Origin: Acanthosepion lycidas | Lineage: Eukaryota > Mollusca > Cephalopoda > Sepiida > Sepiidae | Assembly (NCBI GenBank): GCA_963932145.1 | Contig: OZ010571.1 | Location: 115,940,406-116,004,405, forward strand | Length of the DNA stretch: 64,000 nt | Direction: 5' to 3' | Part shown: positions 1 through 10,779 of the stretch, piece after piece | Numbering within the stretch: the first letter of the stretch is position 1 | Layout: each line of letters starts with the position of its first letter | Translations under genes and position numbers: made by a program | Notes under the pieces: generated by a model | Told to the model about the DNA's origin: nothing | Databases searched by the model: none | The model's input: only the letters and a program-made list of their open reading frames with translations

Positions 1-161
1 ATCTCTATCTCCATTTCTCCATGCTGTAACTATCCCTCGCTCTGCTGCCCACTCAACACAACATATTTGGGATTTTTTGTCTCTCTCTGTCTCTACTTCT
101 TTCAATATGTGTTGTGAACGTTACATTTACAAACGCTCCCATTTTGTACATATACACATAC

Positions 162-162
<1 letters not shown>

Positions 163-222
<60 letters not shown>
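163..222. repeat. (TA)n microsatellite
   Basis: About 30 uninterrupted TA units. Family W starts directly behind it. The Tyr-Ile frames across it are translation of the repeat, not genes. Confidence 0.95.
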
Positions 223-223
<1 letters not shown>

Positions 224-225
224 CA

Positions 226-455
226 GTACAAACAAGCATACCTGATCTATAACATCGAATAGCCCAAGTGAAGTTTTTATTAGATAGCGTTTTCTGGGAG
301 AACACATATAAAGCACGTCCTAAAGCTGGTAGCAAATTTTATTCTGGGCGCGTGCCGAATACTGATCATCCTGGATCCGGTCACCTATCGAAGAAGTTCT
401 TTATTTAAATCCGAAACGTCTATTGACATAGGAGCAACAACACTGACGACGCACC
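226..455 (+). repeat. Dispersed repeat family W, copy 1
   Basis: This stretch aligns by eye with 6590-6790. Shared landmarks, in the same order, are AAGCATACCTGATCTATAAC, ATCGAATAGCCC, GTTTTCTGGG, GCAAATTTTATTCTGGG, a CTGATCAT box, and an ATCCGAAACGTCTA versus ACCCGAAACATCTA box. There is no convincing frame and no obvious tRNA-like promoter. The copy begins right after a (TA)n array and runs up to the region in front of the R2-like LINE, so it may be that element's 5' leader, an independent non-autonomous element, or a solo fragment of a longer repeat. Copy 2 is not followed by the LINE, which favours an independent element. Confidence 0.65.
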
Positions 456-1169
456 TAGATTCGACACTTAAACGTGTACTTTTAATAATTTTAAACCTGA
501 TATCAACAGTGACCACCATGAATAATGTGGCTGAAGACTGAGGAAAGACTCAGTGACAACTGGAAAGACATTTGGCAAGCCGGGAAGACGGTTATACGGA
601 ATCTGCTGACTTTGCAACCCTAATTACATGTATCTTTGTTTTAAAGAGATTCCCCTTTTATACTACAAGTAGATCGCGGAATAAATACCCACAGGTGATC
701 CAGAGAGGCGGCGAGCATGTAATCTTCGATAGGACGGATACTACGATTACGACCACAGCAAACACCAAAGGACTTCTGGCTCAATGTGCCGCTAACAATA
801 CAACAGGCTAAGATGAAATGTACAGTAGTGCCTGAGAAAACATAACGCATAGGTGTTATACCAAGTAAGACGGAGGTGGAGCAGGTCTCGGTAACAAACC
901 ACAACGCCCATCATCACCTAGTGTGGATTCAGACCTTGCCGGACGGAGTTGTCTCTAAGCGGATTAAATGATCCCCAGCAAACAAGAAAGATATGCGCGA
1001 TTTTGATGTAGACGTATGCGTTATAATCCAAGGTACTTCTAAAGGTAACATAGACCGACGACTTCAATCTGTGAGTAAACACATTGTCAGCTACGTATCA
1101 GAGCGTTTCGGCCATATTGACAAAAGGAGAAATAAAGTCTACCCTCAGAATAGGTGTGATGGAAAGAAA

Positions 1170-2270
1170 AGAGAACTAAGGTAGGAATTAAGATCCTTCA
1201 AGAAAGAATTTAATGCCGCTTGTGAAGAGGAGCGACCAGCCCTGTCGGAACTGAGAGAGATTTTAAGACAGAAACTGAAAAACATTCGAAAAGCAGAAGA
1301 ATATCGTCGCCGTAGGAAAGAACAGGCCAGGAAAAGGGCTTCGTTTAAATGCGACACGTTTGGTTTCGCCAGAAGTCTTCTGAGAGATAAGAGGAGCGGC
1401 AGATTGGTATGCTCAAATGACAAGGTGGTTTCCATTTTGAAGAACTCTTTTAGAGACCCAAGAAGGGTTGAGGAATTAAGATTTAATGATCGCCTCATTA
1501 CCCCACCCCCGGAAACTGAGTTCGACAAAAGGATGCCAAGTTTGAGTGAAGTCAAACAGATAGTAATGGCGGCTAGATCAGCTTCGTCGCCATGTCCGAG
1601 TGGCGTGCCTTACACCGTGTACAAGCGTTTCCCAGGTCTTCTCATGAAATAATGGAAGATCATTAAAGTAATTTGGCAGCGAGATAAAGTTGAAGAATAA
1701 TGGCGGTACTCAGAAGGTGTTTGGATCCCAAAAGAAGAGAACTCAAGAAATATCGAGCAGTTTCGATGTATATCGTTACTGAGTACAGAAAGCAAAATAT
1801 TTTTAGTGTGATCTCCCGACGGCTATCAGCTATCCTGCTAAAAAATTGATTTATAGATACAGCGATACAAAAGGGCGGAATCCTTGGTATGCCTGGCTGC
1901 GTTGAGCATATAGGTGTTTTGTTGCAATTAATAAGGGATGCAAGGAGGAATAAAGGGGATCTAGCTGTTACGTGTTTGGATTTGGCCAATGCTTATGGGT
2001 GCATAAACTAGTTGAAGAAGCTTTAGTTAGGCATTACGCCCCAAGTATATCCATGAGCTTATCCTGGATTACTACATAGCATTCCATCTAAGAGTTTCAT
2101 CTGTTTTGGTATATTCAGACTGGTATAGACTCGAGAGAGGAATGATTACAGACTTTACATTGTCAGCCACGCTTTTTACTCTCGCGATGAATATGCTCGT
2201 GAAGTCCGCTGAAGTGGAATATCGTGGCTTCGTATCCAATACCAGAGTTAGGCAACCAATGTAGATTAGT
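1170..2270 (+). pseudogene. Reverse transcriptase, N-terminal half of the R2-like LINE
   Basis: The frame opens with a long Arg/Lys/Glu-rich helix (about 1170-1340) and then the pre-RT segment, including FARSLLRDKRSG and SSPCPSGVPYTVYKRFPGL. Next comes the RT fingers region (FRCISLLSTESKIFF), a GILGMPGCVEHIGVLLQLIR stretch, and the motif A region LAVTCLDLANAYGCI with the metal-binding Asp still present. The copy continues through SATLFTLAMNMLVKSAEVEY. It is broken by stops at several points, for example near 1650, 1700 and 2010. Just after VRQPM (about 2262) the motif C segment that should hold the MDD active-site Asp pair is missing, so this RT cannot be functional. Confidence 0.75.
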
Positions 2271-3600
2271 GGTAATAAAAAAAGGGCCGGGTGGTAAAAC
2301 AGTATTTCAAAATAGAAGGGACATACATCCAGACGATGGCCGATAAGCCAGTGAAAAGTCTAGGGAAGTATTTTTGTAATGGTCTGAAGGACACGCCAGC
2401 TATCGAAGCTATACGCATTGATTTTCACTCGAGGTTTGCGAAAATAGATAAATCCGGATTTCCATGACGTTTCAAAGACTGGCTATACCACCACTCTGTA
2501 CCCCAACGAGCATTATGGCCACTTTAGACATATAGCGTTCCCATCTCGACTGTGGAGACGTTAGGGAGGAGAGCTAGCAGTTTTTCCCAAAGATGGTTAG
2601 GATTACCTCGGTCCAAAAGCAGTGCAGCCTTATATGCATCATCCGATCCCATCTATCTGCCATTCAGAGGCCAGTCCGAGGAGTTCATGGTTTCACGAAC
2701 AAGGGAAACCTAACAGTATAGAAACTTCAGAGATCCCAAAGTATCAGGCGCGGGAATTGATGTCAGGAGGAGCAGAACATGGAGTGCAACTTAGGAACTG
2801 GTTATCGCAGAAGTGAAGCTGAGAATAAAAGCAATAGTGGGTTCCGTCGCGCAGGGAAGAGCAGGTCTGGGACTGATTCCTTCCTACAAATTCGGAAAAA
2901 TTACCGTGAAGGAGCGCCAACACCTGATACAGGACGAAGTAAGAACGGGGATGAATGAAAAGCGGATAACAGTAATGTCAGGTTATAGCCAGCAGGATGC
3001 GTGGCCCAAGAGTGACGGTGTAGACTGGCGAAAAGTGTCACGGACAGATCTTTGGAATACTGACTTCAGCCGATCCAGATTCCTGGTTCAGATGGTGTAC
3101 GACGTATTACTAAGCGCGACCAACCTACATTATGGGGGAAAATAGATTCACCAAAGTACCCCTTGTGCTCGGGGAGGGGATCACTGCAACACACACAGCG
3201 GATGCAGAACTACTCTGACAGACGGGTGCAATCGGTGACGTCATGACAAGGTTTTAGAGGCGGCAGCGCTCATTATTGCTGAAGCTTTGCAATGTTGCAG
3301 GATCCGATTCACTATTATCGTCCGGCGTTGGATTGGCAGATTCGAGTGGACCTCAGGAAACAATTGAAATTTCCTATACATATATCATTCTCCAATCTCC
3401 GTCTAGATATAATCGTTTATTCTGACAGATTATTTTGCTGGAGTTAACTGTCTCATGGGGGGAGCATATGCAAGAGGCATTTGAGAGAAAATACAGTAAG
3501 TATCAAGGACTCTTAGGTGATTGCAAAACTAAAGGATGGCGTACTCATTGTTTTCCTGGTCGAGATCTCCTCTTTTCTTTATTTGCAAGTTTTTTCGTAA
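2271..3600 (+). pseudogene. RT thumb, zinc knuckle and endonuclease-like tail of the R2-like LINE
   Basis: After the deletion the reading resumes in the thumb with KPVKSLGKYF, IDKSGFP and RWLGLPRSKSS. The frame at 2813-3145 (110 codons) covers VGSVAQGRAGLGLIP, RTDLWNTDFSRSRFLVQ and VYDVLLSATNLHYGGK. A CPLCS-like knuckle follows near 3160. The frame at 3435-3668 begins MLELTVSWGEHMQEAFERKY, which is the conserved end of the restriction-like endonuclease, where an upstream Asp and this Glu act as PD-(D/E)XK residues. Stops and frameshifts separate the pieces. The hydrophobic end of the last frame, past about 3590, looks like non-coding AT-rich sequence read through. Confidence 0.7.
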
Positions 3601-3683
3601 TTACCCATTTTTCCTTTCTGATTTTTTTGTCGTATTTACTCGTTCTTTTTTCAATCGGTGTCGTTTAATGATAATTCTTTTTT

Positions 3684-3985
3684 AGGAGTAACTTATTTTC
3701 ATGCTATTTCTCTACTAAATATTATTCAATATGTAAATAAATATCTTGATAAATTTATTTTAAGCAATTTTATCTATGTCATTTCTCTTAGTTTTTAAAC
3801 AAATTTCTTCTGTTAAGGATAATATTTTGGGAGTAAGCTGTTATTATGTTTTCTTTTTTTAAACTTTTATTTATTATATAAATATCTTGATTAATTTAAT
3901 TTTAAGCAATTTTAGTTAAATGTTATTTCTCTTAGTTTTTAAACGGGATTTTCGAATTTCAATCAATATCCCAAATTATTCATAC
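3684..3985. repeat. ~145-bp diverged tandem repeat
   Basis: Two clear units and the start of a third share GGAGTAA near their starts, an AAATATCTTGAT box (near 3739 and 3881), TTTTAAGCAATTTTA and TTTCTCTTAGTTTTTAAAC. The period is about 142-145 bp. It lies just behind the R2-like LINE and could be its 3' untranslated region or a separate minisatellite. Confidence 0.7.
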
Positions 3986-5027
3986 CGTATTATAGGAGTT
4001 TTTTTTTTAATTTATTTTTTTTTTTTACTTTTTGGAAATAATCTGAGTCATTTTAATCTCTCTATTGTAAACATTTTGTTAAGTGTAGTTAAGAAAAAAT
4101 AAGAATAAAACGTATAGTTCTAAAAAGAGAAAGACCAAACAAATAAGATCTAATAGCGAAATTAAAGGGGTGGGGAGAGAAAGAAAAGTAAGTCGTAAGA
4201 CGAGCCAATATAATAGATATTTATTTGTACTTATGTACAGAATGTGACACAAGGCCAAAAAAGGGGGAGTGGAGAAAGACGGTCTTCTGTCTTAATTCTA
4301 AACTTAGCTAGTCACAGACACGGACCCAAACATACCAACGACAGTCCTATCACCAAAACGACACATTCACTCCTACCTTTCTTACTACGTCCACCATCAT
4401 ACCTCAAATTCTCTATGAAATCCTAACTAGTCCGCATATATACATTTCAAATTCTGTGGGTGGAGGGGAAAACAACAATTTAAAATACCCAATGATTATT
4501 TACAATATGAATTAATACTATTTACATAAAACAATACAAAATAGGGGTTAGTAATACCCCCCCCCGACGAACCCTAAATGTGGCAGAAACATCATTTAAC
4601 TGGACGAAATAATTGAGGGATTTTAACAATATAAAAAAAAAAAACAAGCACGCACACAAACACGCACACATTTAGACACAATATCAAATACGAAATCATA
4701 CACACGAAACGAAAAGCATCCCGTAACAACTGAAATCAGTGACCACCTAACGAGGGAGGGTATGGGGAATGAAACAAAAGAAAAATAGGGACAGAAATAA
4801 AAGGAGCCAATGAGCATACATACCCTAGCTAAGTTAAAAAGAAACGGGAAACTAAAGATTCAAACTAAAAACCTAAACTAGTCTAATATCGGGACGGGTT
4901 GCTTCTGTTCAACTCAGGAAGGACAAAATCCTGTACCTAACCGACATCTAAGTGCCACTCCAAGTCAGCCCCTTTCACAGTTGCGCAAGATTTACCCAAC
5001 TTTGCCGAATTCTGATGAAGAGAGTCG
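3986..5027 (-). other. Non-coding stretch, candidate 3' region of the downstream minus-strand element
   Basis: No coding frame of interest. On the - strand this would be the 3' untranslated region of the element at 5028-6513. The T-rich run near 4000-4030 would read as a poly(A)-like tail on that strand. Short homopolymers (C9 near 4558, A12 near 4632) are also present. The assignment is inference; the true 3' end needs a multi-copy alignment. Confidence 0.35.
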
Positions 5028-5680
5028 TCACCTTTCCGTCTTAATCTTGACTTTAAGATGATGCCAGAAGTACAAGATCAGTTGGGAAGAGGTGAACTTC
5101 TCTCCTCCAGAGAATCCCTTCTGATGTGTGGCCCAAATCATCACTCTCATAACTCCTAGCAAGCAGTGAAACACATAAAGTTCAGCCTTCGTCCACGGCG
5201 GTGCCACATTGCTACAAGCAGAAGAGGCCTCAAAGACAAAGAACTTTCTCTGCAACATACGAACCATGAGGCCTTCTACAAACTTGCACAACGCTACCAA
5301 CTTGCAAGGAAAGAAGACGTGACCTAGGGCCTTGACTTCCGCACTACAGCGTCGGCAGTTTGGAGATTTCTCCAAGCCCGCTGGGCAAAGCTTTTTGGCG
5401 ACACAGAAAACCCCACGCATCACCAGCCTGGTGAGGGATGCCTCATCATTATTGAGACATTTCAACCCGGGTGCCCAAGGACAGATCGAGCGAGCCTCCT
5501 GCTTCGTAAGACCGAGCTCGTCAATCAGATCATCATGAACGGACCCCCTAATTAACACTTGATATAATGACCTACGAGACAACTCCTGAACGTTGGAGAG
5601 GCCATGCGACGCCCGTAAGAGGCGTTTCAGAGCAAGTCGACATTCACGGTAGAAGGAGCATTCGGCTCGGGGTTAACGGT
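5028..5680 (-). CDS. LINE ORF2 C-terminal domain (post-RT, zinc knuckle), open frame
   Basis: An uninterrupted - strand frame of about 215 codons runs from just after a stop near 5680 to the stop at 5028. It opens with AECSFYRECRLALKRLLRAS and NVQELSRRSLYQVLIRG, the kind of sequence that follows the RT thumb in several LINE families. It contains a CCHC knuckle, CRRCSAEVKALGHVFFPC, and then a helical tail with WTKAELYVFHCLLGVMRVMIW and LILYFWHHLKVKIKTER. No RT core precedes it: the frame is overlapped at its start by the end of the ORF1-like gene. A start codon is not obvious, so it may be translated by frameshift or reinitiation from ORF1, or not at all. The absence of stops is striking next to the decay elsewhere in the window. 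Confidence 0.65.
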
Positions 5681-6513
5681 GGGCCTCCTGGCGTCCAGTG
5701 GAAAGGTCTGGGAAGAGAAACTCCCTACCACGCACCCAATTGCAAGCTGAGGCACAAAATTTAGAGATACTTTTTCCTCCTCTATCATGCCCCAAATCTC
5801 CTGCGTATCCGGGCCAGTTCTTATAACGGTCAACACTCTTTTAGCGGATTGGAAGTTTTCGGGCACTTCGACGTCAATTCCATTAATCTGTTTGAAATTC
5901 CATAAAACTTTTAACGCCTTCGGGGTTTCTTGTTTGCACGCAACTTCTATCCGCTTGTACACGGGATACGCGGCAGACGTCTTCATCTGGGAGATATGGC
6001 GGCTTAGTTTTCTTTTTCTTCTTGTCAATTGCGGCTGTAACACGGGACTTCTATTTCTTTTCTTTAGAGGAGATGGTGTAGGTGTCGGAATAGGTGTATC
6101 TATGGGAGTTGTAGAGGGTGTCATGACAGGAGGGATCTTAAAAGGGGAAGGTGTTGTTGATGGATAGGATTTAGACGGTGTGTTTGTCAAAGATTTGGGC
6201 GGAGGTGGTTTCGTAAAAGTTTTTTGGTAGATGAAGGGGAAGACGGGGCAGAGGATAAGCGATTTTTGGTTTTTAGCCCGCTTTCCGTCGAGTTTTCCCT
6301 TCAGTTTTTTGATGTCTAGAATTTTGTGCCAGCTAGGCTCATTCATTTTTTGCCTAGATGTAGTATTTTCTTCATACGACGAGGCGTCGCCCTCAGAGCT
6401 GGTAGAGAGAATGCGGCTGTAGGTGTTTTTATCCCCGGGTTCATGATGGGACAGAGGCCCGGCTGTTCGGATATTCACGAGCCAAAATAATAAATCGTTT
6501 TTATTTTTTTAAT
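5627..6513 (-). CDS. ORF1-like retroelement protein
   Basis: Open - strand frame from about 6513 to 5627. The first ATG in frame is at 6346 (MNEPSWHKI, about 239 residues). The N-terminal part is basic (KKLKGKLDGKRAKNQ). The middle is Pro/Thr/Ser-rich with repeated T-P-S units (TPSTTPIDTPIPTPTPSP) followed by a basic patch, LKKRNRSP and TRRKRKLSR. The C-terminal part is mixed alpha/beta in character (YPVYKRIEVACK to SLNFVPQLAIG). No CCHC knuckle is visible. Position directly upstream of a LINE ORF2 tail suggests an RNA-binding ORF1 protein, but I do not recognise a family. The last ~18 codons overlap the ORF2-tail frame in a different phase. No stop interrupts it. Confidence 0.55.
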
Positions 6514-6589
6514 GCATATATATACTTATTGTTTTTTTTCATCTCTTCTTCCATAAAACACCCTGTCTTGGCCGCATGTAGGAAGAAAA

Positions 6590-6790
6590 GTACAACCAAG
6601 CATACCTGATCTATAACATCGAATAGCCCTAGTGAAGACTTGATTAGAGGCCGTTTTCTGGGGGAACTTATATGAAGCAATTGCTAACGCTAGTCGCAAA
6701 TTTTATTCTGGGGGCAGGCCGAACGCTGATCATATTCGGGCTGTATTTAGACCCGAAACATCTAGTGACATGGGATCAAGAACACCCACA
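6590..6790 (+). repeat. Dispersed repeat family W, copy 2
   Basis: Second copy of the repeat at 226-455, with the same landmark order. Here it is joined on its right to a hairpin and to family Y, which ends in (TA)n. Neither copy has a coding frame. Confidence 0.65.
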
Positions 6791-6819
6791 CACATCCTGC
6801 CTTATATATATATAAGTGT

Positions 6820-6906
6820 ACATTGAAGTCAACACTCAGAGGCGACAGGCCTCGCGATTGCTTCTAGCATGAAAAAGCTTCTCGTTATGAGTGTTGACTT
6901 CAATGT
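6820..6906. repeat. Inverted repeat, 19-bp arms
   Basis: ACATTGAAGTCAACACTCA at 6820-6838 is the exact reverse complement of 6888-6906, with a 49-nt spacer. It sits at the junction between families W and Y and may be the terminus of one of them. Confidence 0.8.
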
Positions 6907-6990
6907 TCACGTTTATATTTACATACGCCCTATCCCAGATATTGAGCACTTTATACCATAAATATAGCACACCTTAAACTATACTTCTTT

Positions 6991-6992
<2 letters not shown>
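6903..6992 (+). repeat. Dispersed repeat family Y, copy 1
   Basis: Shares TATATTTACATACGCCCTAT, CAGATATTGAGCACTTTAT, CCATAAATATAGCA and AACTATACTTCTT with 29845-29928, and more weakly with 11551-11640. All three copies run straight into a (CA)n or (TA)n array. Confidence 0.65.

Positions 6993-7047
<55 letters not shown>
6993..7047. repeat. (TA)n microsatellite
   Basis: About 27 units, directly at the 3' end of family Y copy 1. Confidence 0.95.
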
Positions 7048-7050
<3 letters not shown>

Positions 7051-10000
7051 TTTTTTTATCTGATATGAACCACATATACATTTGTATCACTAGTATCAAA
7101 TTGAAACGAATATTTGTATGGATTCTTATCTGTAGCTGTTATTTCCAAATTCAGATGCTAATTTTTGTAGAACAGAACACCATCTTTTCCGTTAACAATT
7201 ACATAGATGACACTTTTGTTAAAAAAAAACTCAGCCTCTTTTAATGAAGTCGATGTCAGTCAATCCAAATACTTCTGCAAAGAACGAAACGATATCTGAA
7301 TACTGGAGCACAGTAGAATATGAAGGATAAAGCAATGTGTCCCAGCCGAATTTCTCTAGGGGATCATTAGACAATCGTGCAGTATGTGATTATCTGATTA
7401 TCGTAATTATCTATTAAATAAGGATAGAGAATTTCTGAAAGTGTCTGTTTTAAACAACGAAGATATTTGCAGTAATAATCTGCAACGATTGTTTGATTAT
7501 GACCTAAGAGTTCATAATAGATGATTCATTAAATATCCCACCAATCACTCAACAGGATTTTCTTCGATTAATTTCTCATCGTGGATGCCGAGTAGGTAGG
7601 TTTCTTTGGCTGATCCACTGATGATGGCACTTAACATTAAAGGAAAGGATCTATTTCTCATCATCATTAACAACTTACTCCAAAGAGGGTACTTGAAATT
7701 GTCGTGAATCACAATAATCGTGACGTTTTTGGCAAAACACTTGTGACAGGGTATCCAAGGTCCATTTTCCAGCCCCCGAAACATTTTCAATTCTTGTATA
7801 ACTTTTGTATGGCTGACAATAACATCCTCACTTAGTTTCCCTAATTTTAGTGGCGGGTTTTGCTATAAAACAGATTCCATATCTGATGAATTATGTCCTT
7901 TTGTACGATACACACTTTGTTTGTCCCCTCGTCTAAAATATCGAGTTTTGAAACGGGAAAACCGCCTCCTGTAAACTCCTTCATCGATATATTGAAATCT
8001 TATGAGCAGGATGGTTGTTGTGATTGCTACGGCATTGGCACTTTTATGAACCTCTCTGGAGTACTAGATTTACAATGAACATAGGGGTATGTTTGTAGAT
8101 ATATTATAATTGATATTCTTATAAAATGAACGTAGAAAACATATCAATTAGTCATAGTAACATTACTAAGCAAAATTAGCAGACGATATATTATAAATTC
8201 TCTTCAACATTCACAACTCAAAAACTGAATAGAACCTTCCGTCCAACATGATAAAGTGAAACATTTTGATACATAAACATTTCTGTTTGAATGCATCGAA
8301 GTCATTTTTCGCGTCTTATACTAGAATTTCTTTTTTATCAGCATTCTTCAAAACTTCCGTCTTCTGCATATGTTACTCAAATCTAAGTGAACAACTTTCA
8401 TGTTGATATTCTCATTTTCCGCATTTTCTTACCCTAATCTAATAAATTCTAGACAAAACATTCAATAAGCGTACACACATCGATTCCTTCTGACAGGCCT
8501 GATTGCTACATCTGTCTCACTAGAATCTTTACAAATACAAGAGCGACAGGCATGCTATACAAACAGACAAGCGGCCAAAGCGTGAACGCTGCAATGTTGA
8601 ATCAATTTACCTCATGGAAACGGCCTTTGGTTCATATAATTGCTTGAATCCATGGAAATGTTCCTGGGAGTTTTACCAAACTTTGAATTACTTTTTCAGT
8701 TACTAAAGACAATAAAGGTTTTCGATGTTCGATCGTTTGTTATTCTATGTAACTGCAATGGAATCGCTTCAGATGCTCTGTCGAAAATAACAAAGAACGT
8801 AGTGGTTTTTGAGGTGTGTTTTTTTTTTAATTTAATATTGTTTGTGTTTCTATATAGTATTATATATCAAATGTCAGATATAACGTTTCAAATAAATTCT
8901 TTAAAAAATAAATATTGTTTTATGAGCCGACCGTGCAGGAGGTGGGTGATATAGACTCTCCATAATATATCGTCTTTTGTAGATCGAAACAACATTTGAA
9001 AGTAGACCATTACAAATTGTTACCTTTTTGCCATCGTTCACATAATGTAGGTAGATTCGTTTCACGCAGTTCCGTCTATTCATTATATCTTATGAATATC
9101 CTCAAATCGTCCTTACCCGTTATCAGTACTAGAAATGTCAAGTTTCCAATCTAATATTATGTATATGTGTATCTGCGTTCTCATTTCTTATAAAATATCA
9201 TCGTTGATAACATATAATATTCGCTAAAACTTTCTGTTGAGGCACATATCTTTTGCTTTGAGCATATGCTATAGGAAATTTTCCAACATTCGCTGGCCTA
9301 TAGGAAGATCGATAACTTGTACCTATTTCGAAGTATTTCCCATATTTTAACGAAATGTTCATATTTCTTATTACTTTCATTATTTTCTGGAAGGTCTTTT
9401 CGTCTATTCGAAATAAACTTCGGAAGGTTTTTGTCAAAGTTTCAGTCGTTTATTACTACAATGCCTACATTTTTAATTCCTGCCTGCTGGTTTCTGATGT
9501 CGGTACTTGATATAATGGAATATGTACACACCTGAGTTCCCCCTCACTGGAATATAATTGGCCGGTGTCCATCATAAATACAGACGGACGTGTAGGCACG
9601 ACAGAGTTTATTCTTTGACGATGCCCATTGGACTACGCCATTGGCTATCATATTGGTCTACACCTAGTACCTGCGACTATGACGAGTACCAGTCGATTAC
9701 TGCTACCGTGTACTACTTGATTATAATAACCAAAACCACATACCAACTTCGATCAAATATATCCCTTTCCGGGATATACCATTACTTTAAAGTTCACACT
9801 TGGAGTAACATATCGTACTTGTACTGGCTACCATATATTCTCTCTTTTTACATAATAGACCGATATTCTAATTTTTACTTGCTAATGTTTACAGAGTATA
9901 CCATCAGTACATTGCAAACTAAAAGTTTGCTAGTCGTGTAATAGTTAGCAAACTGTGATAGTTATACAAATCCAGTAAAAGAAAAAAAAACTGTATTTTA

Positions 10001-10779
10001 CTCCTCACTTTACTTATTTTAATAGAATACTCATTTCCTATCCACACGTGTTTTTTTTTTTTCATAGTAAATATATCAGTGCATTCAATAATGTTCTCAC
10101 ATAAGTCATGTTTCACTACCAGTGCAAATATGTTGTCTGTCGTCGATATCAAATGCTTTTCAATAATCTATGAAACATAAGTATAGTTCTTCTCTCATAC
10201 ATATAGCTCGTTCAGTTATAAGTCTGAAGATAATAACTTCATTTCTGGTTGTAATTTCATAAACGAAGCCACAGATTCCGTTCATTCCTTCTGCTCTACG
10301 TGTTCTATTCACTAGAATTATCATAATGAACTTAATTAAAATGTCCAGTAATCTGATTGTCCGATAGAATTTGTATTCCTTGAAGTTTGTGCTGTTTGTC
10401 ATCAATATGAAATATATATTTACTCATGTCTTTTAGTATATCGATATTTATATATTTTGTTCATTGTTTCAATGAAATTTTAAACTTTAAAGATTTTCTA
10501 TTACAATCCCATTTGATTTTCTACCGAGAATTTGATAAATTGGAACAGAGGTGTACAGTCAGATGACTATTCATTATGGTGAAATCAATTCCCTCTACTT
10601 CTTACTCTTCAAGTGTAAAAGTTATATATCTGCTGAAATGTGTAAATTGTCAAAATTTAATATTTTTAACTTCGCTCAGGGGCGTTTTCTTTTTTATATT
10701 GTCGACGGCACACTATAGTAGTGTCACCATGTGACAATTCATAAATTTGAAAATGATAGGCTGTAATTTTAGGCATTCA
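7048..10779. other. No recognised gene or repeat
   Basis: AT-rich sequence with scattered short frames. The longest curiosity is a - strand frame of about 105 codons at 7545-7860, with a hydrophobic middle (LWSKLLMMMRNRSFPLMLSA), no ATG near its start, no splice context and no family that I recognise. Frames at 7893-8078, 8640-8954 and 9558-9941 look like chance openings. Confidence 0.5.

Larger units (their letters stand above)
960..3970 (+). mobile_element. R2-like non-LTR retrotransposon, decayed
   Basis: A series of + strand frames, read across stops and frameshifts, spells the parts of one LINE polyprotein in the expected order. These are a basic N-terminal helix, RT motifs, thumb, a zinc-knuckle region near 3150-3230, and a C-terminal endonuclease-like block ending near 3590. 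The closest group I can recall is the class of animal LINEs with a restriction-like endonuclease (R2, HERO, NeSL and relatives); the exact clade is uncertain. The 5' boundary is not visible. The 3' side runs into an AT-rich tandem repeat at 3684-3985 that may be its 3' untranslated tail. No target-site duplication was found. Confidence 0.7.

Noticed and set aside
4244-4426. 60-codon + frame
   Set aside because: Low-complexity Ser/Pro/His content, no motif, and opposite to the probable 3' region of a - strand element.
9558-9941. 127-codon + frame as a host gene
   Set aside because: Tyr/Ser/Ile-rich with no recognisable domain, no supporting start context and AT-rich codon use equal to the background.
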